NCBI RefSeq assembly: GCF_034541975.1
Contig: NZ_JAVYJM010000001.1
Reading direction: 5' to 3' (one strand)
From: Dermacoccus abyssi
GTDB taxonomy: Bacteria > Actinomycetota > Actinomycetes > Actinomycetales > Dermatophilaceae
DNA: 64,000 nucleotides
Shown: one piece after another, positions 1 through 8,264 of the stretch
Layout: the number at the start of each line of letters is the position of its first letter
Numbering within the stretch: position 1 is the first letter of the stretch
Notes under the pieces: generated by a model
Databases searched by the model: none
The model's input: only the letters and a program-made list of their open reading frames with translations
Told to the model about the DNA's origin: nothing
Position numbers and translations under genes: made by a program

Positions 1-22
1 CCCGTCGCAACCCGGGACGCTG

Positions 23-745
23 ATGGCGACATCGCACCGCTCACCTCGCCACGTCTTCGGCGCCGCGCTCGCAGGGTCACGCGACGTCGAACTACGTGAC
101 GCCGGGGCCGATCCCGTGCCCGAGCATCGTCTCGGGGCGACGCGGGTCATCATCGGCGCGACGGGCGTCGCGGCCGCCGTCGCCCTCTCGTGGTCGCTCA
201 ATCTCGAGCCGGGGCAGGCCCTGTTCTACCCGGCGACGTTCCTCGTCTCCGTCATCTACGGAGCGGGGATCTTCGCGGCCGGCCGGGTCGGCGCGACCAG
301 GCTGCGCTGGCGCGCTGACGGACGCGAACTGCTCGAGGCGTTCGGCATCGGCATCGCGCTGGCGCTGTTGTTCGTCGTCGGCGCGTTTCTCGTGCGCTTC
401 ATCCCGGCGCTGCGCGACCCCGTCTCGCACCTGCTCGACCATGCCCGCATGGGCAGCCTGCCGATCGTCGCACTGACGACGGCCGTCAACGGCATCGCCG
501 AGGAGGTGTTCTACCGAGGCGGGCTCTGGCGCGTGCTGTCGCCGAGGAAGCGCGTGCTGTGGACGACCGTCGCTTACACCGCCGTCACGGCCCTGACCGG
601 CATTCCGCTGCTCGCACTCGCCGCGGCGATGCTCGGCTTCGTCGTCGCCGTGCTGCGTCAGCAGTCGGGCTCGCTCGCGGGGCCGATCGTCACGCACCTG
701 ACGTGGTCGATGCTCATGCTCTTCGTCCTGCCGCACGTCGTGTAG
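23..745 (+). CDS. CPBP-family intramembrane metalloprotease
   Basis: Multi-pass membrane protein of 240 residues. It carries the family signature EEVFYRGG near residue 155 (the glutamate pair and arginine of motif 1) and a later His in the segment THLTWSM, matching the CAAX protease/bacteriocin-processing (Abi) family. Substrate unknown; many actinobacterial copies are uncharacterised. The ATG at 23 is chosen, but the frame stays open to the window edge and the ribosome site is weak, so an upstream start outside the window is possible. The next gene converges on it about 200 bases downstream, and I see nothing definite between them. Confidence 0.85.
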   Translation: MATSHRSPRHVFGAALAGSRDVELRDAGADPVPEHRLGATRVIIGATGVAAAVALSWSLNLEPGQALFYPATFLVSVIYGAGIFAAGRVGATRLRWRADGRELLEAFGIGIALALLFVVGAFLVRFIPALRDPVSHLLDHARMGSLPIVALTTAVNGIAEEVFYRGGLWRVLSPRKRVLWTTVAYTAVTALTGIPLLALAAAMLGFVVAVLRQQSGSLAGPIVTHLTWSMLMLFVLPHVV

Positions 746-950
746 TGAGATCGGCAGCCCGACGCCCTTGACGTGGGGTGTCCCCCCGCTGCGATCTACG
801 GTGGAAATCAACCTGTGGTGCCAGGCTGGCACTCAGGGCGGCGTCGGGGGACGGTCGCGGCGGATCTCGAGCGATACGCCCCGTCGTCAGACTGAGCGTC
901 AGCGATTTTCGCCCGAGATCGCGTCGGCAGCGACGCGATGTCGGGGAACA

Positions 951-1592
951 TCACGACGAGGAGCGCTCCCCAGCGTCAGCACGAATGTCATCGTCAGCGC
1001 CACCGTCGGCGAAGATGATCCTGACGGGCCCGCGAGCTGCCTCGTCGACGGCCTTGCCCTCCTGGGTGACGAGCACCTCGCCGGCCGCTCGCATTCGATG
1101 CGCCACGGCGCGGACGGCGGGCATGAGGTCGCGCCACCCGTCATCGCCGTTCGTCGCATCGCTGCCCCCGGTGGTGGTCGACTCGCCTCCGACTCGGGTC
1201 GCCGTCTCGTGGCCACGCGCCTGCGAAATACCGTCGCCGTGCACGTCAGCGTGCGCGCCGTTGCCGACCACGCGCGCGACGTCGCTGGGGCAGATGCTCT
1301 TGCCGGCGCGATGACGCAGCAGCGCGCGGATCGTCGCTTCGATGCGGACGTCGCGTTCGTCGTCGGACGGAGTAGTCCACCATTCGTAGCCCCGCTCGCC
1401 GAGAGCGATCTTGGCCTCCTGCACGCGCGGTCGGGCGTGCTCGGCGTCCGTGCGCACGAGGCGACGGGCGGCCATCAGTTCGTCGACGAGTTCTTGCCGC
1501 AGCTTCGGCGGGATGCCGGGGTCGGACGCGCGCCAGCGTCGACCGTTCACCACGATGTAGCGACCGTCCGGGGTGCGCTCGGGTTCACTCAC
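951..1592 (-). CDS. DUF3253-domain protein
   Basis: The N-terminal part (GRYIVVNGRRWRASDPGIP) matches a conserved actinobacterial protein of unknown role. The C-terminal part (IRALLRHRAGKSICPSDVARVVG, then WRDLMPAVRAVAHRMRAAG and VTQEGKAVD) is the DUF3253 winged-helix-like domain. I start at GTG 1592, giving SEPERTPDGRY directly after the initiator; the ATG at 1637 adds 15 residues of unlikely sequence. A Thr/Gly-rich, poorly conserved insert separates the two halves of the DUF3253 domain. Function is not known. The gene stands alone on the minus strand. Confidence 0.75.
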   Translation of the reverse strand: MSEPERTPDGRYIVVNGRRWRASDPGIPPKLRQELVDELMAARRLVRTDAEHARPRVQEAKIALGERGYEWWTTPSDDERDVRIEATIRALLRHRAGKSICPSDVARVVGNGAHADVHGDGISQARGHETATRVGGESTTTGGSDATNGDDGWRDLMPAVRAVAHRMRAAGEVLVTQEGKAVDEAARGPVRIIFADGGADDDIRADAGERSSS

Positions 1593-1758
1593 CCACCCAC
1601 TGTGACGGCCCACGCCGCCGCGTGTCCACCGGAGCACGTCTCACATGCCCGAACCGACGAAGACGGGTCTGCCTCGCGCCGCCTCCCCGGGGCCTGGCTC
1701 ATGTCGGCGGCACCGTCTGACTGCACATGCGCGATGCACTTTTCAGGCCAAGGGACGA

Positions 1759-1804
1759 TCGTTGCCCGGATTCGCGTCGAACAGGACGCGAATCCGGGCA
1801 ACGA
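1759..1804. repeat. 20-bp perfect inverted repeat (long hairpin)
   Basis: Arms 1759-1778 and 1785-1804 are perfect reverse complements around a 6-base loop. No T-run follows, so it is a stem-only terminator candidate or a structured repeat. It sits in the 320-base space between two divergent features (951-1592 and 1915-2333), where I see no other gene. Confidence 0.7.
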
Positions 1805-1914
1805 CGATCCGTCAACGGGCGAGCCGGCGGGTAGGGTGACGGCGCCCGCCCTCGGTCGCGTTCACTGTGTCGTGCTCAGTGTCGTAGCCGATGAGATCGC
1901 GTCCAGGAGAAGCC

Positions 1915-2333
1915 ATGGTTCGTGTCGCGTCGGTTCCGGCCGATCACCCCTACGTCGCGCATCTCTCCCCGACCGGCGAGACACCAGGCGACGGGTGCGA
2001 CGAGGTGGTCCGCCTGCCCGACCCGCCCGTCATCGCTGACGACGGCTCGACGCGCTGGTGGCCGCCGCGCATCCTCGATCCGGCCTGGCTACGCGAGCAT
2101 GCCGGCGAGTTCGACGTGCTGCACGTCCACTTCGGGTTCGAGTCGTTCAGCCCTGAGCACCTGCGCGAGGTCGTCGACGTGGCGCACTAGCTGGGCAAGG
2201 GCGTCGTCGTCACGGTGCACGACCTGCGCAACCCGCACATCGAGGACCCGGCGGCGCAGCTCAGCCGCCTCGACGCGCTCGTGCCGGCGGCTGACGCCGT
2301 CATCACGCTGACCCAGGGCGCGGCTGAATCCTG
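1915..2333 (+). pseudogene. truncated GT4-like glycosyltransferase remnant
   Basis: The frame opens with AGGAGA and ATG 1915 and encodes the N-terminal Rossmann half of a GT-B glycosyltransferase (FDVLHVHFGFESFSPEHLREVV). It is interrupted by TAG at 2188-2190 and continues in frame with VVVTVHDLRNPH and DALVPAADAVITLTQGAAE, typical of GT4 enzymes. Similarity ends near 2325, where a 19-nt repeat unit begins, and the whole C-terminal domain is absent. It faces the end of the convergent glycan operon, so it is probably a dead former member of that locus. Broken state is seen directly; the cause (deletion at the repeat) is inferred. Confidence 0.8.
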
Positions 2334-2343
2334 TCCACATTCG
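2326..2343 (-). repeat. dispersed TGTGGAC repeat, locus 1
   Basis: On the minus strand this reads CGAATGTGGACAGGATTC, one unit of the 19-nt family also present at 7065-7087, 10576-10632, 15363-15400 and 25596-25614. It lies just past the last gene of the glycan operon and exactly where the pseudogene at 1915 breaks off. Confidence 0.75.
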
Positions 2344-2358
2344 GGCACACCGCAAGGC

Positions 2359-3231
2359 TCAATGCGGCGACGCCAGGGACAACGACGTAGGGGTCCACTC
2401 GACGAGGCCTTCGTCGGCGAACGCCTGCAACCAGCCCTCCATCGGCCAGGTGCCCCACCGCTCGCGGTAGAGGTTCGCGTTGCGCACGATGTCGACGACG
2501 TGATGGCGCGGCGGGTTCGCGCTCGGATGCCACTGATGCAACGCGTGCGCGCCGCCGACCCACGCCATCCGCAGGCCCGCGTCACGGGCCCGCATGCCGA
2601 AGTCGGTGTCCTCCGCGCCGTACCCGACGTACCGCTCGTCGAAACCGCCGCACGCGCGCCAGGCGTCGGCATCGAGCGCAAACGCGAGCGACCACAGGAG
2701 ACGATGGTCGTCGTCGACCTCGACCGCACCCGACGACGGAGCGGGGCGCGCAGCATGCGGAGCGACGAAACGTCTCGCAGCCGCCGGAAATTCACCGTCG
2801 AGACGATCGTCCTCCCCCAGATACGTGACGATGCCGTTGAGCACGGCACGCTCGCCGCGAGCATCGAGCTGACGCTGCGCGTCACGCGACGCATCGACGA
2901 AACCGGGCAGGGGGACGCAGTCGACATCGAGGAAGACGATGAGTTCCGCGCCATCATCGAGTGCCGCCGTCGCGCCGACGTTGCGGGCCCGCGCGGTCGG
3001 CATGCCCAGCGGGTGATCGTCGAGGGGCACGATGCTGACGCTCTCACCCATGACGCCCGCCGCGCGCAGGTCGTCACCCAGATCAGGCATGTCGACGGCG
3101 ACGATGACGTGTCGTACGTCGGGCGCCACCTCGTCGAGGAACCGTCGCTGATTGACGAGGTGCTCGAGACGCCCCCGCACCGGAGTGACGACGGCGACGG
3201 GCAGCGTCCGGCCCGACCCCATGTCGGTCAT
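2359..3231 (-). CDS. family 2 glycosyltransferase (last gene of glycan operon)
   Basis: GT-A fold enzyme of about 290 residues. The N-terminus has VAVVTPVRGR; the metal/nucleotide-sugar DXD motif is in FLDVDCVPLPG; the acceptor side shows the galactosyltransferase-type CGGFDERYVGYGAEDTDFG and a conserved HQWHPS. It should transfer a sugar from a nucleotide donor in the cytoplasm; donor and acceptor are unknown. ATG 3231 shares its A with the TGA of the upstream gene; GTG 3234 is also possible. It is the tenth and last gene of the overlapping run that starts at 15267. Confidence 0.88.
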   Translation of the reverse strand: MTDMGSGRTLPVAVVTPVRGRLEHLVNQRRFLDEVAPDVRHVIVAVDMPDLGDDLRAAGVMGESVSIVPLDDHPLGMPTARARNVGATAALDDGAELIVFLDVDCVPLPGFVDASRDAQRQLDARGERAVLNGIVTYLGEDDRLDGEFPAAARRFVAPHAARPAPSSGAVEVDDDHRLLWSLAFALDADAWRACGGFDERYVGYGAEDTDFGMRARDAGLRMAWVGGAHALHQWHPSANPPRHHVVDIVRNANLYRERWGTWPMEGWLQAFADEGLVEWTPTSLSLASPH

Positions 3232-4754
3232 CACTGCAGCGTCCCATGTCCGAGTGCGGGCGCCTCGGCGCCGGTAGCGGCTGGCCAGCCGGAGCCGCCC
3301 TCGACGACTCCACGCGCCGCGCCCCCGGCTTCGCGGACGCCTCGCTCTGCGACACCTGCGCGCGCAACATCGTCGATGCCATGTCTGCTCCCACGCACAG
3401 CACCTCCCAGATCGTCGGCGTCAGTTCCAGCAGCTAGGTCAGCGACGCCTGCGCGCGCTGCGGCCTCGATGACGTCAGCCGCGCGGTCAACAGCGCCGTC
3501 GACGCACCAGCGCGCCCACGCACGTCCTGTCGATCGCTCGTCGTCCCCGGCGAGGACTTCACGGATGCCGGCAGCGACCTCGTCAGCGGTCGCACCCAGA
3601 GTCAGCCCGCGCGCGATGCCGGCGTCGTCAAGAGCACGAGCCATGTCGGCCTGCTCGTCGAACGGACGCTCCTGCGGCACGACGACGGCAGGTACACCGA
3701 AGGCAGCGACGTCCGCAAGAGCGTTCTGCCCCGCGTGGGTGACGACGACGTCAGCCGTCGCGAGCAGAACCTCGACGGGGTGGTCGGCGTCGGGCGTCCG
3801 CCAATGGACCTGCGGCACAGCGCGTTCGACGGCGCCCGGAAGCTCAGCGTCGTCCCAGCCCTCGCCGCCGACGAGGAGCACGCCACGCAACCTTGGTATC
3901 TCTTGCGCGACCCGCGATGTCGCGTCCGAGAAGGCCCCTCTCGGCATGCCCGCCGAAAGGCCTTTCGGAACGTTCACCGCAGCACCGTCAGAATCGCTGC
4001 CCGCCAAGGCATCTGACGAGGCCCCTCGCCGTGCGCCCAGCGAAGGGCCTCCCGCAGCGTCTATTGCTGCACCGCCGGATCCGGCGCCCGGTGCAGTGCT
4101 CTGCGAGACGTCCGCCGCGACGCCGCAGCCGCCGGCATCGCGGGAACCGGCCGCCCGCGGGCCTGACGCAACACTTTCCGAGGAGTTCGGGGAGGGACAT
4201 GCCGACGAACCACCGCCCGCAGCGTTCGGCCCCGCAGCATGACCCGCGAAGCGCGACAGGCCACCGACTTCGACCGTCTTGTCGCGATGGCGTTCGAGGT
4301 GCGGCGCGACGTCGAGCCGCGCCGGCCAGGGCGCCAGCACAGCCGCCGCCAGGTCGAACGCCAGCGCATGCGGTGCGTCGTCGCGTCGCCCGGGCTGAGC
4401 CACGACGACGACGGGGACGCCGAGCAGCCGCACGAGAGCGGTCACCTCGACGGAGACGTCGACGACGACGACGTCCGGGCGCGCCTGCGTCACCCACGCC
4501 GCGATCTGCGCCGAACGCTCGGCGTAGCCACCGCCGAGCGGAGCCCAGTGCAGACGCCCACCCGCATCGGGGTCGACGAACGGTGCATCCGCTTCATCGG
4601 CATCCGACGCGAGCGCGACCTGATCCCCGTCGGGCAGTGCGCCGCTGCCGAGATAGGTGATGACGTGCCCGCGCCGCGTCAGTTCGGCGCCGATGACGCC
4701 CGCCCGCGTCGCGTGCCCCCGCCCGTGATGGTGCACGTAGTAACCGATGCGCAT
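3231..4754 (-). CDS. GT28/MurG-like glycosyltransferase with low-complexity insert
   Basis: GT-B fold. Residues 1-170 hold the N-terminal domain (MRIGYYVHHHGRGHATRA, a MurG/UGT-like glycine-rich opening). Residues about 285-415 hold the C-terminal donor-binding domain (GVLLVGGEGWDD, VVVTHAGQNALADVAAFGVPAVVVPQ). Between them lies an insert of roughly 110 residues (172-283), Ala/Gly/Ser-rich, containing two similar 15-residue blocks (near 236-250 and 265-279) encoded by small DNA palindromes. The C-terminal 80 residues are also low complexity. Start ATG 4754 overlaps the stop of the preceding gene (TGATG). Donor and acceptor are unknown. Confidence 0.85.
   Translation of the reverse strand: MRIGYYVHHHGRGHATRAGVIGAELTRRGHVITYLGSGALPDGDQVALASDADEADAPFVDPDAGGRLHWAPLGGGYAERSAQIAAWVTQARPDVVVVDVSVEVTALVRLLGVPVVVVAQPGRRDDAPHALAFDLAAAVLAPWPARLDVAPHLERHRDKTVEVGGLSRFAGHAAGPNAAGGGSSACPSPNSSESVASGPRAAGSRDAGGCGVAADVSQSTAPGAGSGGAAIDAAGGPSLGARRGASSDALAGSDSDGAAVNVPKGLSAGMPRGAFSDATSRVAQEIPRLRGVLLVGGEGWDDAELPGAVERAVPQVHWRTPDADHPVEVLLATADVVVTHAGQNALADVAAFGVPAVVVPQERPFDEQADMARALDDAGIARGLTLGATADEVAAGIREVLAGDDERSTGRAWARWCVDGAVDRAADVIEAAARAGVADLAAGTDADDLGGAVRGSRHGIDDVARAGVAERGVREAGGAARGVVEGGSGWPAATGAEAPALGHGTLQ
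3926..4058. repeat. cluster of mini-palindromes inside a coding region
   Basis: Within the insert of the GT28 gene there are hairpins built on a GGCC-centred core: arms 3926-3931/3939-3944 (CCGAGA/TCTCGG), a perfect 16-bp palindrome 3953-3968 (CCGAAAGG CCTTTCGG), arms within 4017-4028 (CGAGG/CCTCG) and an imperfect one near 4040-4055. They keep the reading frame open and account for the repeated protein blocks. Confidence 0.6.
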
Positions 4755-6148
4755 CACGACATCGCCCCTGTCGCGTCCGGTTGGGCGCCGCCTGAGACGC
4801 TGTCGCCCGAAAGGCTCCCCGGGAGCAACGGACGGTCCGCAACGTCACTGCCCGTGCCGTTCTGCGCGCTCACGCCCGGACGAACCCCGGCTGAAGGCTT
4901 CATGTCCTCACGGATGACGAGCCGCCGCGCGTCGGCGTCGCTCGGGAGCGGGTCCAGCGGTGTGTAACGTTCGACGGGTCGCGCGCCCGACGCAGGCTGC
5001 GAACGGCGCGCCGCGTCAGCCGCCTCCGTCAGCACCGCGAGATGCCCGTCGATGCAGGCATCGAGAGAGAAATGGCGGACGGCGCACTCGCGCACCGCCG
5101 CGCGGTCGAGAGCGTCGAGTTCGGTGACGGCAGAGGCCAGTCGGGCGACGAGCACGTCGTCGGGCGCCGCCGTCATGGCTCCTGCCGGGAGCTCAGACGA
5201 ATCCACGACCGGATTCGTCGACGCGTCGACGAGGACACCCATGTCCGGTCGCACCACCTCGACGAGACCACCTCGTGCGAGGGCGATGACGGGCGTCCCG
5301 CACATCGCGCCCTCGACGGCGACGAGGCCGAACGGCTCATCCCATGCCGGTGTGACGAACAACGCGTCGCTCCGCCCGACGACCTTCGCGACCTCATCTG
5401 GCCGCACCGCGCCGAGATGCTCGACGTCACCCCCGAGCCGCGGCGCGATCTGCGCCTCGAAGTACGCCGCATCGCTGACCGGCCCGATGAGAGCCAGCCG
5501 TCGCCCGGCCATCCGCGCCGCATCGATCGCGAGATGCGGCGCCTTCTCCGGCGTGATCCGACCGACCCAGGCGAGACGGCCGTCGTCAGCGCCCGGCCCG
5601 AGGACGAAACGCGACTCGTCGACACCGTTCGCCACGACCTGCCGCGTCACAGTCGACCATTGCGCCGCGAGGGCTTTCGACACCGCGACGAACCGCGACG
5701 CCGGCGAGGCGAGGGCAGCGCCGAGCTCCATCCACGGAAACGGCGGCGTATGCAACGTCGTGACGACCGGCGCGTCGTAAGCGCGCGACAGCGACATCGG
5801 CAGGTGGTGCAGGCTGTGGTTGGCGACGACGTCGAGCTCACCGGCACGATCCCGGCGCGCCAGTTCGGCGGCCGCGAACGTGAACGCGTGATGGTCGTCG
5901 AGAAACGGCTTCTCCGGCAGCTGCGGGTCGAGCGCGGCAACCGCCGAGAACCGCGGCAGCGCCGGGTACGCCACGACCTCGTCGGCCACATCGGCCGGCG
6001 TCCCCTCGGCCGCGAACAGCACGACGTGGTGGCCGCGCCGACGGAACCCGGCGACGAGCGCCGCCGTCAGCGATTCCTGGCCGCCGGCGAACGGCTCGCT
6101 CAACGGGTTGCGGTTCGTGGCGAGCACGGCGATGCGCAGCGACGTCAT
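4754..6148 (-). CDS. family 4 glycosyltransferase
   Basis: 464-residue GT-B enzyme. It begins LRIAVLATNRNPLSEPFAGGQE, with the GGxE-type glycine loop of GT4 enzymes. The C-terminal domain has LAWVGRITPEKAPHLAI and the nucleotide-sugar site FVTPAWDEPFGLVAVEGAMCGTPVIA (EX7E motif). The last 65 residues are a disordered, Ser/Gly-rich tail. ATG 6148 overlaps the preceding stop as ATGA. Likely a retaining transferase acting in the cytoplasm on the same glycan as its neighbours; the sugar is unknown. Confidence 0.9.
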   Translation of the reverse strand: MTSLRIAVLATNRNPLSEPFAGGQESLTAALVAGFRRRGHHVVLFAAEGTPADVADEVVAYPALPRFSAVAALDPQLPEKPFLDDHHAFTFAAAELARRDRAGELDVVANHSLHHLPMSLSRAYDAPVVTTLHTPPFPWMELGAALASPASRFVAVSKALAAQWSTVTRQVVANGVDESRFVLGPGADDGRLAWVGRITPEKAPHLAIDAARMAGRRLALIGPVSDAAYFEAQIAPRLGGDVEHLGAVRPDEVAKVVGRSDALFVTPAWDEPFGLVAVEGAMCGTPVIALARGGLVEVVRPDMGVLVDASTNPVVDSSELPAGAMTAAPDDVLVARLASAVTELDALDRAAVRECAVRHFSLDACIDGHLAVLTEAADAARRSQPASGARPVERYTPLDPLPSDADARRLVIREDMKPSAGVRPGVSAQNGTGSDVADRPLLPGSLSGDSVSGGAQPDATGAMS

Positions 6149-6948
6149 GCGACTCCTCCTCGCAGGTTGGCCAGATACGTCGCGAACCCGCCGACAGCTC
6201 GCCCGTCGAGACGGCTCGACGTGACGACGCGCGCGTCATCGGCCGCCCGCACGAGGCGCTCGTCCTCGGCGCGCAGCCGCTCGACGAGGTCTACGTCCTC
6301 GTGCAGCGACAGCGGCGCGAACCCGCCGACCCGCAGGTACGCAGAAGCGCGCACACCGAGATTCGCGCCGTGCACGTGAGGATGCCCCTCCCGCAGATGG
6401 TGTCGTTCCATCCACTCTGCGCGCCGCGCGCCGGTGAGAGCCGCGTCCGGTTCGACGGTGCCGACGTACGCGTCGGCGCCGGCGTTGGCCGTCGCGATGT
6501 GGGCGCTCAGCCAGTGCGGCGGGACGTGCGTGTCGGCGTCGGTCGAGGCGAGCCACAGCGCGTCGGCATCGATTCCGTCACGTTCCGCCCATTCGAGCGC
6601 GCAGCGCACTCCCGCGGCACGCGCTCGCCCGACGCTCCCCGCCGTGACGACGAGCGGCTCCACGCTGAACTGCCCGCGGTGCGCCGCCGCGCCCGCGAAG
6701 GCACGCACGATGGCCTCGCTGTCGTCGGTGCACGTGTCGAGGACGATGCACGCACGCAACGTCATCGCCGGCGCGAGATGAGCAACCTCGACGAGCGCTC
6801 GTTCGAGCGCCGTGAGGCAGTGCGGAAGCGCCTGCTCTTCGTCACGCGCAGGCACGATGACGGTGGCGCCGGCGAGAGCAGGGCGAGGCGAACCGTCACG
6901 GCTGCGAGTGAGCGCACGTGTCACGCACGGATAGGTGCGCTCGCTCAT
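6145..6948 (-). CDS. family 2 glycosyltransferase
   Basis: GT-A enzyme of 267 residues: VIVPARDEEQALPHCLTAL at the N-terminus, STDADTHVPPHWL carrying the DXD metal site, and GANLGVRASAYLRVGGF and LHEDVDLVERL on the acceptor side. ATG 6948 is chosen over GTG 6954 because GGAGG sits six bases upstream of it and it forms the ATGA overlap with the preceding gene. The architecture resembles the compact GT2 enzymes seen beside actinobacterial PIG-L/methyltransferase fusions. Substrates unknown. Confidence 0.88.
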   Translation of the reverse strand: MSERTYPCVTRALTRSRDGSPRPALAGATVIVPARDEEQALPHCLTALERALVEVAHLAPAMTLRACIVLDTCTDDSEAIVRAFAGAAAHRGQFSVEPLVVTAGSVGRARAAGVRCALEWAERDGIDADALWLASTDADTHVPPHWLSAHIATANAGADAYVGTVEPDAALTGARRAEWMERHHLREGHPHVHGANLGVRASAYLRVGGFAPLSLHEDVDLVERLRAEDERLVRAADDARVVTSSRLDGRAVGGFATYLANLRGGVA

Positions 6949-8264
6949 GACCACCTCCGTCGGCCCCAGGCCTCGAGGTCGAGGGGCCCGTCTGCGGGCA
7001 CGGTTTCGACGATCGGTGACGCATCCGCGGGCGATTCGACCGGCCCAGCGACCCTGTCACTTCTGCGATTTTCGTCCACATTCGTCCGATGACGGGTGCG
7101 CGCCGCCGTCACGCCGCCGCCCACCCATGGCGCGCCGTCGCACGCTGCGAGCAGACCCTCGGCATCGCGCAGAACGCACGGCTGCATGACGTCGACGATG
7201 AACTCAGCGCGCTGCAGAACGTCGTCGGACGGTTCGCCGGCGCACACGCGAGGGTCATCGGCGAGCACGTCGGGTCGGCGTTCACCGCACCAGATCCCGA
7301 CGTCCGCGAGCGCGAGCCACGACTCGAGGGCGGCGTACTCGCCGCTCGGTGCCACCGTTCGCGCCGGCCGCCAGAACACGACGACGCGCGGGGCGCGCCA
7401 GATACCGTGGCGCCCCCGCACGTTTGGCTGTGGAATGCGGGCAGCGAGCGCGAGTTGCTCGCCCTCCTTGAGCTGCGCGAGATCGGCTCGCTCCCCCGCG
7501 TCGGGGCCGTCGTGCCAGGCCACCGCGGCCGACGCATGACGCAGGGCGACGCCGGTGTTCCAGGCGCGATAGGCGAGATCCCAGTCTTCGCCGCCGTACC
7601 CGACGAGGCTCTCGTCGAACCCGTCGAGACGTTCGAACGCGTCGCGCGTCATGCCCATGACGGCGCTGATGACGAGTCGCCAGTCGCCGTCGCCGGCGTC
7701 ACGCAGGTCGTTCGTGCGCGCGTAGCCGTCGCGCAGCCACTGGGGTGCGGCGAGGACGTCACCGTCGGCCGGCGCCTCAGGATCGGTTGCCGCACACCAG
7801 GACACGACGTCGTCACCCCGCGCAGCGACGGCGCTGAGATCGGCATGCCGACGGGCTCCGACGACGAGGGCGCCGGCGCCCGGCGCCTCGCGCGACGCCT
7901 CTCGCAAGGCGTCGACCATCGCGGCACAGTAGCCGGGCGTCGGCACGGTGTCGCCGTCGAGGAAGAGGACGAACGGTGACGACCCGGCGCGCGCGCCGAG
8001 ATTGCGCACCGCCGCGGCGCGGAAGCCCTCGTTCGCCTGTCGCAGGAGCGTGACGCCGTCGGGGACGCTCGGCGGGGTGGCTGAACCGTCATCCGCGACG
8101 ACGATGTGGAGGCGCAGCGACGAATCATCTTGCGCCGCCAGGGAATCCAGAACCCATCGCAGACGCTGTGGGTCCTCGAAATGCGTGACGACGACGTCGA
8201 CGTCGTGTCCGTCACCCACGCTCAGGTCAGCCCCTTGCTCGCCCGCGCGAGCGTTCGCGTTCAC
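6945..8264 (-). CDS. family 2 glycosyltransferase with C-terminal extension
   Basis: Residues 20-260 form a GT-A domain: VDVVVTHFEDPQRLRWVLDS, FVLFLDGDTVPTPGY (DXD) and GFDESLVGYGGEDWDLAYRAW. A second region (about 290-390; VVVFWRPARTVAPSGEYAALESWLALADVGIW) may be another nucleotide-sugar or glycan-binding module and is not recognised. The C-terminal tail contains residues NVDENRR translated from the dispersed TGTGGAC repeat. GTG 8264 overlaps the preceding stop (GTGA). Confidence 0.87.
   Translation of the reverse strand: MNANARAGEQGADLSVGDGHDVDVVVTHFEDPQRLRWVLDSLAAQDDSSLRLHIVVADDGSATPPSVPDGVTLLRQANEGFRAAAVRNLGARAGSSPFVLFLDGDTVPTPGYCAAMVDALREASREAPGAGALVVGARRHADLSAVAARGDDVVSWCAATDPEAPADGDVLAAPQWLRDGYARTNDLRDAGDGDWRLVISAVMGMTRDAFERLDGFDESLVGYGGEDWDLAYRAWNTGVALRHASAAVAWHDGPDAGERADLAQLKEGEQLALAARIPQPNVRGRHGIWRAPRVVVFWRPARTVAPSGEYAALESWLALADVGIWCGERRPDVLADDPRVCAGEPSDDVLQRAEFIVDVMQPCVLRDAEGLLAACDGAPWVGGGVTAARTRHRTNVDENRRSDRVAGPVESPADASPIVETVPADGPLDLEAWGRRRWS
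7065..7087 (-). repeat. dispersed TGTGGAC repeat, locus 2 (in-frame)
   Basis: Minus-strand sequence has CGAATGTGGACGAAAATCGC, lying inside the C-terminal tail of the GT2 gene at 6945-8264 and translated without breaking the frame. It shares the flank ACGAA with locus 3. Confidence 0.75.

Noticed and set aside
768..2039. 423-codon plus-strand frame covering the DUF3253 region
   Set aside because: Composition is that of an antisense frame; the minus strand carries the recognisable domain.
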